From assembly GCF_004362825.1 (NCBI RefSeq), contig NZ_SNXZ01000001.1:124001-188000 (forward strand): 64,000 nt of DNA. The letters are read 5' to 3'. Positions within the stretch are counted from its first letter, which is position 1; each line of letters begins with the position of its first letter. The stretch comes from Labedaea rhizosphaerae (GTDB lineage: Bacteria; Actinomycetota; Actinomycetes; Mycobacteriales; Pseudonocardiaceae). A model generated the notes under the pieces. That model was not told the origin of the DNA, did no database searches, and was given only the letters and a program-made list of their open reading frames with translations. The position numbers and the translations under genes are program-made. Positions 29,655 through 40,371 of this stretch are shown here, piece after piece.

Positions 29655-30329
29655 GTGACCGTGACCCTCGACGGCCGTCCAGCCAAAGCCCCCAAGCCGC
29701 GGATGCGCGGTGTCCTGCACTTCTACTCGTTCTTCATCTCGGTGGCGACCGGCGCCGTGCTGATCGCGGTCGCCGCGTCGACGGTGTCCGCCAAGGCCGC
29801 GCTGGCCACGTCGGTCTATGGCGCGACGGTGCTCGGCCTCTTCGGGGTGAGCGCGCTCTACCACCGACGGTGGTGGGTGCACGAGCGCACGCGGCTGTGG
29901 ATGAAGCGCCTCGACCACTCGATGATCTTCCTGTTCATCGCGGGTACGTACACGCCGTTCACCCTGCTGGCGATGGACCGCGGACCGGGACTCGTCGTGC
30001 TCGGCATCGTGTGGGGCGGCGCCATCGCCGGGGTCGCGCTGAAGCTGCTGTGGCCGACCGCGCCGCGCTGGCTCGGTACCCCGATCTACATCGCCCTCGG
30101 CTGGGTCGCGATCTTCGTGCTGCCGCAGCTGCTCCACCACGCGGGCGTCGCCGCCCTGGTGCTGCTGCTGGTCGGCGGCCTGTTCTACACCGTCGGCGCG
30201 GTCTTCTACGCGACCCGCTGGCCGGACCCGTGGCCGAAGACCTTCGGCCACCACGAGTTCTTCCACGCGGCCACGATCCTGGCCGCGCTCTGCCACTACA
30301 TCGCGATCTGGCTGGCCATGTACCCGTGA
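29655..30329 (+). CDS. trhA: PAQR-family membrane protein TrhA (hemolysin III)
   Basis: Seven-helix membrane protein of 224 aa, hemolysin III/PAQR family, linked to membrane fluidity control. Metal-binding residues are visible: SALYHRRWW after helix 2, and GHHEFFHAATILAALCHYIA in the last helices. Equivalent of Rv1085c beside the Z-prenyl synthase. Confidence 0.9.
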   Translation: MTVTLDGRPAKAPKPRMRGVLHFYSFFISVATGAVLIAVAASTVSAKAALATSVYGATVLGLFGVSALYHRRWWVHERTRLWMKRLDHSMIFLFIAGTYTPFTLLAMDRGPGLVVLGIVWGGAIAGVALKLLWPTAPRWLGTPIYIALGWVAIFVLPQLLHHAGVAALVLLLVGGLFYTVGAVFYATRWPDPWPKTFGHHEFFHAATILAALCHYIAIWLAMYP

Positions 30330-30360
30330 GGCCGGTGACGCGGCGCCTGCGTCACCGGCC
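30330..30360. terminator. Perfect 12-bp stem-loop between convergent genes
   Basis: GGCCGGTGACGC (30330-30341), 7-nt loop, GCGTCACCGGCC (30349-30360), just after the trhA stop and before the stop of the next minus-strand gene. Confidence 0.75.
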
Positions 30361-30371
30361 GTCGCGAGCGC

Positions 30372-30944
30372 TCAGAGCTCGGGACCCTTGGCACGCAGGT
30401 CGTCCACCTTGGCCATGGCGTCGCGCAGTTCGCTCAGCCACTGGTCGGCGTGCTGGCCGACCAGGCGGACCGCCCACGCCAGGGCCTCGGACCGGGACCG
30501 CGCCACACCCGCGTCCACGAGGGTGTCGAGGATCAGCCGCTCCGGCTGGCGCAGCCGGGTCATCACCGGCACCGACAGCGTCGTGAACAACTCCTCGGAC
30601 CCACCCAGCCGCGCGCCCCACGCGACCTTGCGGCCGTAGCGGTGCTCGGCCTGCCGCGCGATCTCGATCCGCTCGTCGCGGGTGTCCTCGCGGAACCGAC
30701 TGATCCGGCCGTTCTCGGCGGCCGCGCGGGCCGCGTCGTCGTCGAACTGCTCGGTGAGCGCCGGCAGCTCACCGACCACGATGATCTCTTCCCGGTCCAC
30801 GGTCACCGTGACCTCACCGGTGAACCAGCCGTCCGGCAACCGGCCGGAGAACCACGCCTTGGCGTCGTCGGCGTTCGGCAGGTCGGCCTGCTGCCAACCG
30901 CCGCGGCCACGCCAGCCGCCCCGCCCCATCTTGTGCCCGTGCAT
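30372..30944 (-). CDS. Conserved protein with ribbon-helix-helix-like C terminus
   Basis: Function unknown, 190 aa. The N terminus is Gly/Arg/Trp-rich (GRGGWRGRGGWQ). The middle is an alpha/beta region (about 30-140). The end (RLILDTLVDAGVARSRSEALAWAVR, about 145-170) has the spacing of a ribbon-helix-helix DNA-binding motif, but without the N-terminal beta strand being certain. ATG with a GGAGG site 5 nt upstream. Its promoter region carries a tandem GATTACAT motif, which could be an autoregulatory site (inference). Confidence 0.65.
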   Translation of the reverse strand: MHGHKMGRGGWRGRGGWQQADLPNADDAKAWFSGRLPDGWFTGEVTVTVDREEIIVVGELPALTEQFDDDAARAAAENGRISRFREDTRDERIEIARQAEHRYGRKVAWGARLGGSEELFTTLSVPVMTRLRQPERLILDTLVDAGVARSRSEALAWAVRLVGQHADQWLSELRDAMAKVDDLRAKGPEL

Positions 30945-30960
30945 TGCTTCCTCCGTTACA

Positions 30961-30981
30961 GCGATTACATGATTACATCGC
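30961..30981. promoter_or_regulatory. Tandem GATTACAT operator candidate
   Basis: GCGATTACATGATTACATCGC: two direct GATTACAT copies framed by GCGAT/ATCGC inverted ends, 16 bp upstream of the 30944 start and overlapping its likely promoter. Confidence 0.45.
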
Positions 30982-31039
30982 TTCTGAGGTTACGTCGCAA
31001 CCAGGCAAGAGACTCCTCTGTTCGCTGCGGGTGGAAGCG

Positions 31040-33043
31040 TCAGCCGCGGGTGAGCAACGCCGCGAGGTCGACCACGCTGGTCACGGGTCGGTCGCACACG
31101 TAACCCCGGCACACGTACGCGGCCGCGACCCCGTCGACCAGCGGCCGGTCGGCGAGCAGGGGCACACCCGGCGCGTCCGGGTCGCCGGCCAGCACCACCG
31201 AGCCGCCGGGCGCGGTGGCCACGGCCGTGCGCCGCAACTCGTCGTTCGCGCCGACGATCGCCACCTGCAGCGGCCCGCGCACCATCGACTCGGCCACCGA
31301 CAACCAATGCCCGGCGAACCTCGGTGCCTGCGCCACCAGCGCACCGGCCCGCTCGAGCGCCGCCTCGGCGGCCGTGCGGTAGCGGTTGGCGTGCTCGTGC
31401 CCGGCCAGCGCCGACGCCTGCACCAGCGCGCCGGTCAGTGCCGAAGCACCCGACGGGCTCGCGTTGTCCGACGGGTCCGCGGGGCGCAGCACCAACGCGT
31501 CCGCGTCGTCGGCGGTGTCGTGGAACGCGCCGGGCGTGTCGACGTCGGCGAAGCGTGCCAAAGCGGTGTCCAGCAGGGCGACGGCCTCGGTCAGCCACCG
31601 CGGCTCGGCGGTGACCTGGTGCAACGCCAGGAGCCCGTCGGCGAGGCAGGCGTAGTCCTCCAGCACCCCGGCGGACTCGCCGACCACGCCCAGCCGCGAC
31701 GTCCGCCGCAGCCTGCCGTCCACGACGTGCCGCTCGACGATGGCCGCGGCCGCAGTCGAGGCCGCGGCGGCGAAGTCGGGCCGGTCGAACGCGGCGGAGG
31801 CCTCGGCCAGCGCCCGGATGGCCAGGCCGTTCCACGCCGCGACCACCTTGTCGTCGCGGCCCGGCTGCGGTCGCGACGCACGCGCGGCGAGCAACTCGGC
31901 CCGCACCCGGTCGAACCGAGCGAAGTCGTCGGGCTCGTCCACCAACCGGAGCGTGGACGTGCCGTGCTCGAACGTGCCCTCCTCGGTCACACCGAAGAGC
32001 GAGGCAGCCCAACGACCATCCTCCGGACCGAGGACCTCGGTCAGCTGGTCGGGGGTCCACACGTAGGTCAGGCCCTCGACACCTTCGGTGTCCGCGTCCA
32101 GCGACGCGGCGAACCCGCCGTGCTCGGTGCCGAGGTCACGGATGATGAACGCTGCCGTCTCCGTGGCCACCTGCGCACAGCGTGCCGAACCGGTGACCCG
32201 CCAGAGGTGGGTGTACACGCCGAGCAGCAAAGCGTTGTCGTACAACATCTTCTCGAAGTGCGGGACGATCCACTCGGCGTCCACGCTGTAGCGGGCGAAC
32301 CCGCCGGCCAGCTGGTCGTAGAGCCCGCCGTCGGCCATCGCCGCCGCGGTGGCGTCCACGATGGACAGTGCTTCGGCCGATCCGGTCCGCTCGTGGTGGC
32401 GCAGCAGGAACTCCAGCACCATCGACGGCGGGAACTTCGGCGCACCACCGAACCCGGCGTGCTTGCGGTCGAAGTCGCCGAGCAACGACGTCGCCGCGCC
32501 GGACAGCACCGACTCATCCACAGTGGACGATGGCAGCGCACCGGTCTGCTTGCGCAGCACCGAGACGACTTCCCCGGCCGCCTCACGCACCTCGTCCGGC
32601 CGCTCGACCCACGCGTCCCGCACGGCCTCGAGCACCTGCCGGAACGACGGCATGCCCATCCGCGGGGTCGGCGGGAAGTAGGTGCCACAGTGGAAAGGTT
32701 CGCCTTGCGGGGTCAGGAAACACGTCATCGGCCAGCCGCCGTGCCCGGTCATGGCCTGGGTCGCCGTCATGTACACGGCGTCCACGTCGGGGCGTTCTTC
32801 CCGGTCCACCTTGATGTTCACGAAGTGCTCGTTCATGAACGCCGCCGTCGCCGGGTCCTCGAACGACTCGTGCGCCATCACGTGGCACCAGTGGCATGCC
32901 GCGTAGCCGACCGACAACAGCACGGGCACCGACCGTTCACGCGCCTGCTCGAAGGCCTCCGGCGTCCACGGCCACCAGTCCACCGGGTTGTCCGCGTGCT
33001 GCAGCAGGTAAGGCGAGGTCGCTCGTGCCAGTCGGTTGCCCAT
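31040..33043 (-). CDS. DUF255 thioredoxin-fold / glucosidase-fold protein (YyaL, Rv1084-like)
   Basis: Large conserved cytosolic protein of 667 aa. An N-terminal thioredoxin-like DUF255 domain covers about 1-165, with NPVDWWPW, the CHWCHVM redox-like motif and ESFED. A six-hairpin (alpha/alpha toroid) domain extends to the end. The ATG at 33043 matches family N termini ([20 protein letters not shown]). Function is not established, although homologues extend to vertebrates (SPATA20). Syntenic with Rv1084. Confidence 0.9.
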   Translation of the reverse strand: MGNRLARATSPYLLQHADNPVDWWPWTPEAFEQARERSVPVLLSVGYAACHWCHVMAHESFEDPATAAFMNEHFVNIKVDREERPDVDAVYMTATQAMTGHGGWPMTCFLTPQGEPFHCGTYFPPTPRMGMPSFRQVLEAVRDAWVERPDEVREAAGEVVSVLRKQTGALPSSTVDESVLSGAATSLLGDFDRKHAGFGGAPKFPPSMVLEFLLRHHERTGSAEALSIVDATAAAMADGGLYDQLAGGFARYSVDAEWIVPHFEKMLYDNALLLGVYTHLWRVTGSARCAQVATETAAFIIRDLGTEHGGFAASLDADTEGVEGLTYVWTPDQLTEVLGPEDGRWAASLFGVTEEGTFEHGTSTLRLVDEPDDFARFDRVRAELLAARASRPQPGRDDKVVAAWNGLAIRALAEASAAFDRPDFAAAASTAAAAIVERHVVDGRLRRTSRLGVVGESAGVLEDYACLADGLLALHQVTAEPRWLTEAVALLDTALARFADVDTPGAFHDTADDADALVLRPADPSDNASPSGASALTGALVQASALAGHEHANRYRTAAEAALERAGALVAQAPRFAGHWLSVAESMVRGPLQVAIVGANDELRRTAVATAPGGSVVLAGDPDAPGVPLLADRPLVDGVAAAYVCRGYVCDRPVTSVVDLAALLTRG

Positions 33044-33070
33044 GACCCGAGTCTCCCCCGCGATGCGCAC

Positions 33071-34240
33071 TCACCGCACACCCACCCGCACGACCAGCGC
33101 CGCGACCCCGACGACCGCCGTGGCGGCGATGGCCAACGTCACCGGGCCACCCAGGGACAACACCACCGTCGAGGACAACGCGGCGGCCGCGGCCATCGTC
33201 CACACGGCGGCCTCGACCTTCGCCTCCACCTTGAGCTTGCCCTCGGCCGGCAGCCCCGCCGCGAGCACGCCGCTGCCCGCGATGAAGCAGAGGTTCCAGC
33301 CGAGGCCGAGCAGGAACAACGCGACCGCCTGGCTCCCACCCGCCGTGACGGTCGTGCCGGCGCAGGCAAGCACCAGCACGGCGAACCCGAGCCACACGAC
33401 CTTGATGGGCCCCAACCGGTCCACCAGGTACCCGGTCACCGGCGACGGCGCGAACATGCCGAACGTGTGCGCCGACAACACCGCGCCGATCATGGTCGTG
33501 GTCGACCCGTGCACGTGCATGGTCATCGGGGTCGCGGTCATCACGCCGACCATGACGACCTGCGCGGCGGCCATCGCGGCGAACGCGCGGCGGGCGGTGC
33601 TCGTGGCGAACAAGCGGCCCGGCGTGGCACGCACCGGCGCGGGCCGCGCGGCCCGTGGCACCGCGGCGACCACGACCGCGGCCAGTCCGGCGCAGCAGGC
33701 CGCGAGCACGAACGCGCCCTCGGCCGCACCGGCCAACGTCGTCGCCGGGCCGAGCAGCAGCGGTCCGCCGACCGCGCCGATGGTCGTGATCCACACGACC
33801 AACGCGATCGCCGATCCTTGCCGCCCGGGCGTGTGCCGTTCGGCCGCGACGTAGCGGGACAGCTGCGCGGCCGCGTTTCCGGTGCCCAGCAACACCATTC
33901 CCAGTCCGACGAACAGCGCGGAAGCGACCGGGCCCGCGCCGCCGAGCGTGACCAATGCGGCCAACGCGATGCCGGCCGCGCCGAGCAGGTATCCGCCGCC
34001 GAGGCCTGATCGCGGCCCGAACACGGACACGAGCCGGGCGACGGCCATCGACCCGGCGGCCGTGCCGACGATCCCGAGCATCGCCGGCACGCCGGCCCAC
34101 GCCAAACCCAGGCGGTCACCGAAGACGAGGGTCGCGGCCGCGCTCGCGGTGCCCATCGCGGCGCTCATGGCGGCGGCCGCCACACCGAGCGCCGCGGCCG
34201 ACCTCGTGGCGCTGACCTGCGGGATCACAGTGGCTGTCAT
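33071..34240 (-). CDS. MFS transporter
   Basis: Major facilitator with 12 predicted helices, 389 aa; motif-A-like YLVDRLGPIKVVW follows helix 8, with an A-like VSVFGPRSG in the first half. ATG at 34240 (MTATVIPQ), with a minus-strand TACGCT box 8 nt before it. It is divergent from an Lrp regulator with a 107-bp gap, which may control it. Substrate unknown. Confidence 0.85.
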   Translation of the reverse strand: MTATVIPQVSATRSAAALGVAAAAMSAAMGTASAAATLVFGDRLGLAWAGVPAMLGIVGTAAGSMAVARLVSVFGPRSGLGGGYLLGAAGIALAALVTLGGAGPVASALFVGLGMVLLGTGNAAAQLSRYVAAERHTPGRQGSAIALVVWITTIGAVGGPLLLGPATTLAGAAEGAFVLAACCAGLAAVVVAAVPRAARPAPVRATPGRLFATSTARRAFAAMAAAQVVMVGVMTATPMTMHVHGSTTTMIGAVLSAHTFGMFAPSPVTGYLVDRLGPIKVVWLGFAVLVLACAGTTVTAGGSQAVALFLLGLGWNLCFIAGSGVLAAGLPAEGKLKVEAKVEAAVWTMAAAAALSSTVVLSLGGPVTLAIAATAVVGVAALVVRVGVR

Positions 34241-34335
34241 GGGATTCGAGCGTAGAAGGCGATCAACGCCCACCGAAGGGCCGACGACACCCGATCCAGC
34301 GAAAACACCTTGGGAACGCCAAGCGATCCCCGCCA

Positions 34336-34341
34336 TAGACT
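34336..34341 (+). promoter_or_regulatory. Putative -10 of leaderless Lrp gene
   Basis: TAGACT ends 6 nt before the ATG at 34348. Confidence 0.55.
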
Positions 34342-34347
34342 TTGCGG

Positions 34348-34830
34348 ATGGATCAGACCGACTGGCGCATCCTCGCCGAGCTCCAGCAGGACGGCCGGCT
34401 GTCGTTCAACGAGCTCGCCCGGCGGGTCACCTTGTCGGCGCCCGCCGTCGCCGAGCGCGTGCGGCGCCTGGAACGCGACGGCGTGATCGACGGCTACCGG
34501 GCGACGGTGAACCCGGGCAAGGCCGGACTGCCGTTCACCGCGTTCGTGCAGATGCGGTGCATGCTCGGGCGCTGCCTGCTCAAGACCACGGCCGCGGACG
34601 AGTTCCCGGAGATCGTCGAGATCCACCGGCTGTCCGGGCGGGCGTGCACGATGCTGAAGGTCCGGGCGGCGTCCATGGCGCACTTCGAGGGCCTGGTCGA
34701 GCGCCTCGGCGAACACGCCGAACTGGACACGCACGTCGTGCTGTCCACCCCGTTCGAGGGCCGCCCGGTCAGCGCCGACGCCATCCGCGCCCGCCCGGTG
34801 ACGCCCTCGGAGGGGTGGACCACGTCGTGA
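34348..34830 (+). CDS. Lrp/AsnC-family transcriptional regulator
   Basis: Feast/famine regulator of 160 aa. The N-terminal HTH (LDQ-type start DQTDWRILAELQQDGRLSFNELARRVTLSAPAVAERVRRL) covers 1-60; the RAM ligand domain follows, with RLSGRACTMLKVRA. It overlaps the nitroreductase start (GTGA), so they are co-translated. Probable targets are itself, the nitroreductase and the divergent MFS gene. Confidence 0.9.
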   Translation: MDQTDWRILAELQQDGRLSFNELARRVTLSAPAVAERVRRLERDGVIDGYRATVNPGKAGLPFTAFVQMRCMLGRCLLKTTAADEFPEIVEIHRLSGRACTMLKVRAASMAHFEGLVERLGEHAELDTHVVLSTPFEGRPVSADAIRARPVTPSEGWTTS

Positions 34831-35357
34831 ACGAGCTGCACCCCGTGCTCGCCACGCGGTTCAGCCCGTTGCGGTTCGCCGCCGCCGGTCCGCTGGCCGA
34901 CGAGCAGGTGGACCTGTTGCTGGAGGCGGCGCGCTGGGCGCCGTCGGCGGGCAATTCGCAGCCGTGGGCGTTCTTCACCGCGCGACCGGGCGAGCCGGAC
35001 CACGCGCGGCTGCTCAAGCACCTGGCCCCCAGCGCGGCCGCGTGGGCGCCGGACGCGGGCCTGCTCGTGGTCACCGTGGCGCACCGGTTCGTCGAGGACA
35101 CCGATTGGGCGTACTCGGAGTTCGCCGACTACGACCTCGGTCAGGCGGTGGCCCACCTGACCATCCAGGCGCAGGCGATGGGGTTGGCGTGCCGGCAGTT
35201 CCGCGCGTTCGACCTGGACGCGCTGACCGCTGACCTCGCGCCCTCGGCGGGCTGGCAGGTCGTGTCGATGATCGCCGTCGGCCGGCCGGCGGATTCGGGC
35301 GCCGCCCGGCGCGAACGGCGCACCATCGCCGACCTGCTCGCCGCGCCTTGGGTCTAG
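34827..35357 (+). CDS. Nitroreductase-family FMN oxidoreductase
   Basis: FMN-dependent NAD(P)H oxidoreductase of 176 aa. Family features are ARWAPSAGNSQPWAFF near residue 35-50, GQAVAHLTIQAQAMGLACRQF, and GWQVVSMIAVGRP. GTG start coupled to the Lrp stop. Shorter than typical 200-aa members. Substrate unknown. Its stop forms part of the palindrome TAGCGCTA with the stop of the convergent small gene. Confidence 0.86.
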   Translation: MNELHPVLATRFSPLRFAAAGPLADEQVDLLLEAARWAPSAGNSQPWAFFTARPGEPDHARLLKHLAPSAAAWAPDAGLLVVTVAHRFVEDTDWAYSEFADYDLGQAVAHLTIQAQAMGLACRQFRAFDLDALTADLAPSAGWQVVSMIAVGRPADSGAARRERRTIADLLAAPWV

Positions 35358-35359
35358 CG

Positions 35360-35632
35360 CTAGTCCTCGGTCTTCTTCTCGTCCTCGGCGGGCTTCGTCT
35401 CGCTGGGCGCATCGGGCTCGTCGAAGCTCGCGGGCACGCGCTTGAGGTGCTTGGTCATCGACCGCGCGAGGAAGACCACGGCGATCAGGAACACGATCAG
35501 GACGAGGAAGCCCAGCGGCGAGGACTTGCCGAAGTCCTCGCCCTGACCACCCTTGTCGTCGGATGGAGGCGGCGGCGGTTGCGCCACCATCGCCACCAGC
35601 TCCGCCTGCGGAATCGCGGCGGGAAAGACCAT
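35360..35632 (-). CDS. Small single-pass membrane protein (Rv1083-like)
   Basis: 90 aa. An N-terminal Pro-rich stretch (QPPPPPSDD), one membrane helix at about 40-60 (PLGFLVLIVFLIAVVFLA), and an acidic/Lys tail. The ATG overlaps the mca stop (TAATG), so it is translated with mca. A small membrane protein sits in the same place after mca in mycobacteria. Function unknown. Confidence 0.8.
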   Translation of the reverse strand: MVFPAAIPQAELVAMVAQPPPPPSDDKGGQGEDFGKSSPLGFLVLIVFLIAVVFLARSMTKHLKRVPASFDEPDAPSETKPAEDEKKTED

Positions 35633-36513
35633 TACGCAGTCACCTTCTCACTGATACCGGAGAACAGATCATCCTCCGGCAGCGTGGTGTCCACCAGCGA
35701 GCGGGCCAGTTCGTACTCCTCGAACGGCCACACCTCGCGCTGCACGTCCAGCGGCACGGCGAACCAGCGGCTGTTCGGGTCGATCTGCGTGGCGTGCGCG
35801 AGCAGGGCCGCGTCGCGGGTCTCGAAGAAATCCGCGCACTCGATGCGGGTGGTGACCCGGTCGGCGTTGTCGGGCCGGTCGTCGTCCCACTTCTCCAGCC
35901 ACTCGGTATAGGGCGACTCGATGTCCCGGGCGAGCAGCGCCTCGTGCATGGCGAGGATCCGCTTCTTGGAGAAACCGTGGCTGTAGTACAGCTTGAGCGG
36001 CGTCCACGGCTCCCCGGCGTCGGGGTAGCGGTCGGGGTCGCCCGCCGCGTCGAAAGCCGCGACCGACACCTCGTGGGTGCGGATGTGGTCGGGGTGCGGG
36101 TACCCGCCGTTCTCGTCGTAGGTGATGATCACGTGCGGGCGGAACTCGCGGACCACCTCGACGAGCTTGGCCGCGGACTCCTCGAGCGGGACCAGCGCGA
36201 AGCAGCCCTCCGGCAACGGCGGCTTGGGGTCGCCCTCGGGCAGCCCGGAGTCGACGAACCCGAGCCAGCGGTGCTGAACCCCGAGGATCTCCGCCGCCTT
36301 GGCCATCTCGGCCTTGCGGATCTCGCTCATGTTCTCCTTGACGTCCGGCCGCTCCATGGCCGGGTTCAGGATGTCGCCGCGCTCGCCCCCGGTGCAGGTG
36401 ACGACCATGACCTCGTGGCCCGCGGCCACGTACTTGGCCATGGTGGCCGCGCCCTTGCTCGACTCGTCGTCGGGGTGCGCGTGCACCGCCATCAATCGCA
36501 GCTTGTCCGCCAT
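35632..36513 (-). CDS. mca: Mycothiol S-conjugate amidase
   Basis: Zinc amidase that cleaves mycothiol conjugates in detoxification; 293 aa, usual size. The metal/LmbE motif [14 protein letters not shown] is at the N terminus, followed by [12 protein letters not shown] with the further zinc ligand. The K/R-rich substrate region and C-terminal [14 protein letters not shown] match Mca rather than MshB. ATG at 36513. Indicates a mycothiol-making actinomycete. Confidence 0.95.
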   Translation of the reverse strand: MADKLRLMAVHAHPDDESSKGAATMAKYVAAGHEVMVVTCTGGERGDILNPAMERPDVKENMSEIRKAEMAKAAEILGVQHRWLGFVDSGLPEGDPKPPLPEGCFALVPLEESAAKLVEVVREFRPHVIITYDENGGYPHPDHIRTHEVSVAAFDAAGDPDRYPDAGEPWTPLKLYYSHGFSKKRILAMHEALLARDIESPYTEWLEKWDDDRPDNADRVTTRIECADFFETRDAALLAHATQIDPNSRWFAVPLDVQREVWPFEEYELARSLVDTTLPEDDLFSGISEKVTA

Positions 36514-36651
36514 GTTCTCCCTGGCTCCCTCTTCTCGGCTCACCGCGTTCAACGCACCCGGGCGCCGGGATCATCCGGGCGGCGCGAGATACTGGTCCCC
36601 TACCGCGGATCATTGTCCCGATGACACCGACAGTTCCCGTCAGGAGGGCCA

Positions 36652-37107
36652 TTGAGCAGGGAGGCGACCTCGCTGAGCAGCGAGCTCGACACCGAGCGCT
36701 ACGGCCGCAGGCGGCCGCGGCTGTCCAAGCGGTGGCGTGGCGTGCTGATCATCGCGGGCGCCCTCGCGCTGGGCGGCGTCGCGACGTGGCTCGCCTACGA
36801 GAACTTCGGAACTGCCCCGATCGACACCGAGCGTGTCGGTTTCACCGACCTCCCCGCCAACGCGATGCGATTGACGTTCACCGTCACCCGTGATCACCCG
36901 GACCGGCCGGCGGTGTGCATTGTGCGTGCGCAGGACGTGGCGGGCAATGAGAGCGGGCGCCGGGAAGTCCTGATCCCACCGGGCGGGGCGCAGACCTCGA
37001 TCAGCACGGTCATCCAGAACGCCCGACCACCGGTCACGGCGGACGTTTTCGGCTGCTCATACCAGGTGCCGGCGTACCTGTCCACCGGCAGGCGGCCAAC
37101 GGGGTGA
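36652..37107 (+). CDS. DUF4307 membrane protein (Rv1081c-like)
   Basis: 151 aa, TTG start after a strong AGGAGGG site. The cytoplasmic N terminus (about 1-28) is followed by one membrane helix (about 30-48, GVLIIAGALALGGVATWLA). The extracytoplasmic DUF4307 domain with two cysteines (AVCIVRA, VFGCSYQV) completes it. Located between mca and greA as in mycobacteria; divergent from mca. Function unknown. Confidence 0.87.
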   Translation: MSREATSLSSELDTERYGRRRPRLSKRWRGVLIIAGALALGGVATWLAYENFGTAPIDTERVGFTDLPANAMRLTFTVTRDHPDRPAVCIVRAQDVAGNESGRREVLIPPGGAQTSISTVIQNARPPVTADVFGCSYQVPAYLSTGRRPTG

Positions 37108-37177
37108 ACCCGCGTTTCGTGGTTCCCAGAATCGGGTAGAACGGATAAAACCGGCCCGCCTAATGGCCGCCACGTGG

Positions 37178-37220
37178 TATCATCACGTATCGGCACGGCC
37201 CCATGGCGGGCCGTGTTTTT
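37178..37220 (+). promoter_or_regulatory. Extended -10 promoter and terminator-like hairpin in the greA leader
   Basis: TGG-TATCAT (37175-37183) looks like an extended -10. Four bases past the expected transcription start an 8-bp stem CACGGCCC/GGGCCGTG (37194-37201, 37208-37215) is followed by TTTTT. It would stop most transcripts at about 30 nt, before greA at 37302. If the promoter is further upstream it is simply the DUF4307 gene's terminator. Confidence 0.6.
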
Positions 37221-37301
37221 CACATTCCGGGCGCCTGGATGGGCCGGAATCTGCCAGTTCCTGCCACACCATGGCGGGATAACGACGAGGAGTTGGTGAC
37301 C

Positions 37302-37790
37302 GTGAGCGACACCCAGGTGACCTGGCTGACCCAGGAAGCCTACAACCGGCTCAAGGCCGAGCTCGACGAGCTCGTCGAGAACCGCCCGGTCATCGCCGCG
37401 AAGATCAACGACAGCCGCGAAGAGGGCGACCTCAAGGAGAACGGCGGCTACCACGCGGCACGCGAGGAGCAAGGACAGCAAGAGGCGCGGATCCGGCACC
37501 TGCAGGAGTTGCTGCGCAACGCCAAGGTCGGCGAGGCGCCGGCCAACGACGGCCTTGCCGAGCCAGGCAAGGTCCTCACGGTGAAGTACGAGGGCGACGA
37601 CGAGACCGAGAAGTTCCTGCTCGCCACCCGCGAAGAGGGCGCCGAGGGTGAGCTGGAGGTGTACTCGCCGGAGTCGCCGATCGGCAAGGCGCTGCTGGGC
37701 GCCAAGGAGGGCGAGACCCGCTCCTACGAGCTGCCCAACGGCAACACGCAGAAGGTCACCCTGATCAAGGCAGTGCCCTACACAGGCTGA
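37302..37790 (+). CDS. greA: Transcription elongation factor GreA
   Basis: Rescues backtracked RNA polymerase by stimulating transcript cleavage; 162 aa. An N-terminal coiled coil carries the acidic tip [22 protein letters not shown]; a C-terminal FKBP-like domain follows. The GTG at 37302 ([13 protein letters not shown]) is 9 nt after GAGGAG; a GTG two codons earlier is too close. Leader contains a terminator-like hairpin. Confidence 0.95.
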   Translation: MSDTQVTWLTQEAYNRLKAELDELVENRPVIAAKINDSREEGDLKENGGYHAAREEQGQQEARIRHLQELLRNAKVGEAPANDGLAEPGKVLTVKYEGDDETEKFLLATREEGAEGELEVYSPESPIGKALLGAKEGETRSYELPNGNTQKVTLIKAVPYTG

Positions 37791-37802
37791 CGCACGCACA
37801 CT

Positions 37803-37841
37803 CTTCCCGCCCCCGATCGGCTCGCCGGTCGGGGGCGGAAG
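37803..37841 (+). terminator. greA terminator
   Basis: CTTCCCGCCCCCGA (37803-37816) pairs with TCGGGGGCGGAAG (37829-37841), then TGTTTCC. Confidence 0.85.
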
Positions 37842-37877
37842 TGTTTCCGGGCAAGGGAATGCGGAACTCACCCGGCC

Positions 37878-37939
37878 CGAATGTGGGACACACCCCGCGC
37901 GAATGTGGGACACACCCGGTCTGAGTGTGGGACACGCCC
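37878..37939 (+). repeat. Three 18-bp direct repeats with 22-bp period
   Basis: CGAATGTGGGACACACCC at 37878-37895 and 37900-37917 (identical), and TGAGTGTGGGACACGCCC at 37922-37939. Related single copies occur at 39965-39975 and 41575-41586. They sit just downstream of the Lrp gene's stop. Confidence 0.8.
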
Positions 37940-37946
37940 CTGTGGG

Positions 37947-38414
37947 TCAGGTGGAGACGGCGCGTTCCAGGAGGGGGCGGACGCGGGGCGGCACGGGGGT
38001 GGAGAGCGCGATGGACGTGGACGTGCGCTGAACCCATTCCACGTCGACGACTTCGTCGATCACCCGCTGCAGGTCCGCATTGGACCGGGCGACCATCCGC
38101 ACCAGCAGGTCCCCCTGCCCGGTGGTCGCGTGCACCTCGCACACCTCGTCGATGGCCGCCAGGCGCCTGGCCACCTCCCCGCGCCGCCCCTGCGCGATCT
38201 CCAGCACCGCGAACGCCGTCAACCCGTACCCGATGGCTCCGAGATCCACCGCCGGCGGGAACCCGGTCAACACGCCACGGCGGGAAAGCCGGTCCATCCG
38301 AGCCTGGATGGTCCCGCGAGCCACCCCCAGCCGCCGCGAGCACTCCAGCACGCCCAACCGCGGCTCGTCGGTGAGCAACAACAACAGCCGTGCGTCGAGG
38401 GGGTCCAGGTCCAC
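37947..38414 (-). CDS. Lrp/AsnC-family regulator, probable regulator of hppD
   Basis: 155 aa; HTH (LDPLDARLLLLLTDEPRLGVLECSRRLGVARGTIQARMDRL) at 1-50 and a RAM domain with TTGQGDLLVRMVARS. GTG at 38414 after GGAGG. Divergent from 4-hydroxyphenylpyruvate dioxygenase; such pairs are common in actinobacteria and point to tyrosine-responsive control. Repeated TTGCTCAG(A/T)CTG sites lie in the shared promoter. Confidence 0.88.
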   Translation of the reverse strand: MDLDPLDARLLLLLTDEPRLGVLECSRRLGVARGTIQARMDRLSRRGVLTGFPPAVDLGAIGYGLTAFAVLEIAQGRRGEVARRLAAIDEVCEVHATTGQGDLLVRMVARSNADLQRVIDEVVDVEWVQRTSTSIALSTPVPPRVRPLLERAVST

Positions 38415-38433
38415 GGGAAACCTCCTACACAGA

Positions 38434-39963
<1,530 letters not shown>

Positions 39964-40076
39964 GGGAATGTGGGAACGAACCTGAGAACTCCCTGTGACT
40001 AGTGGTTCGGCGTACCCGGCGACCGCACGCCGGGTACGCTCGTAACCACACGCCGGAGTTTCAGGTGGGGAGCAGC

Positions 40077-40352
40077 ATGTCGGTCGTCGGTCGCATCGCG
40101 CGAGTGCTGCCGGTCGCGGCGGTCACGGTGGCCGCGACGGCGCTCGGCGGGGTCGCGGTGTTCACGGTGAGCAACGCCGGCTGCGCGGACCCCGGCCGCT
40201 ACGTCCAGCACGACGGGCACGTCGAACTCGTCGGCGGTTGCATCGATGCCCGCGACCTGCCGCGGGCCCCTGGTGTGGTCGACAAGCAGGCGCCGGCGCA
40301 GCCGGCCACCCCGCTTGGCGGAGTCGACCGGCTGCAACAGGCTCGTCCCTAA
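40077..40352 (+). CDS. Small exported or membrane-anchored protein
   Basis: Not recognised; 91 aa, ATG at 40077 after GTGGGGAG. A hydrophobic N-terminal segment (about 8-31, RVLPVAAVTVAATALGGVAV) could be a signal or anchor. Two cysteines (SNAGCAD, VGGCIDA) may form a disulfide; the tail is Pro/Ala-rich. Convergent with metB. Confidence 0.65.
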   Translation: MSVVGRIARVLPVAAVTVAATALGGVAVFTVSNAGCADPGRYVQHDGHVELVGGCIDARDLPRAPGVVDKQAPAQPATPLGGVDRLQQARP

Positions 40353-40371
40353 CTCAGCCCCAGCTCGCCGA

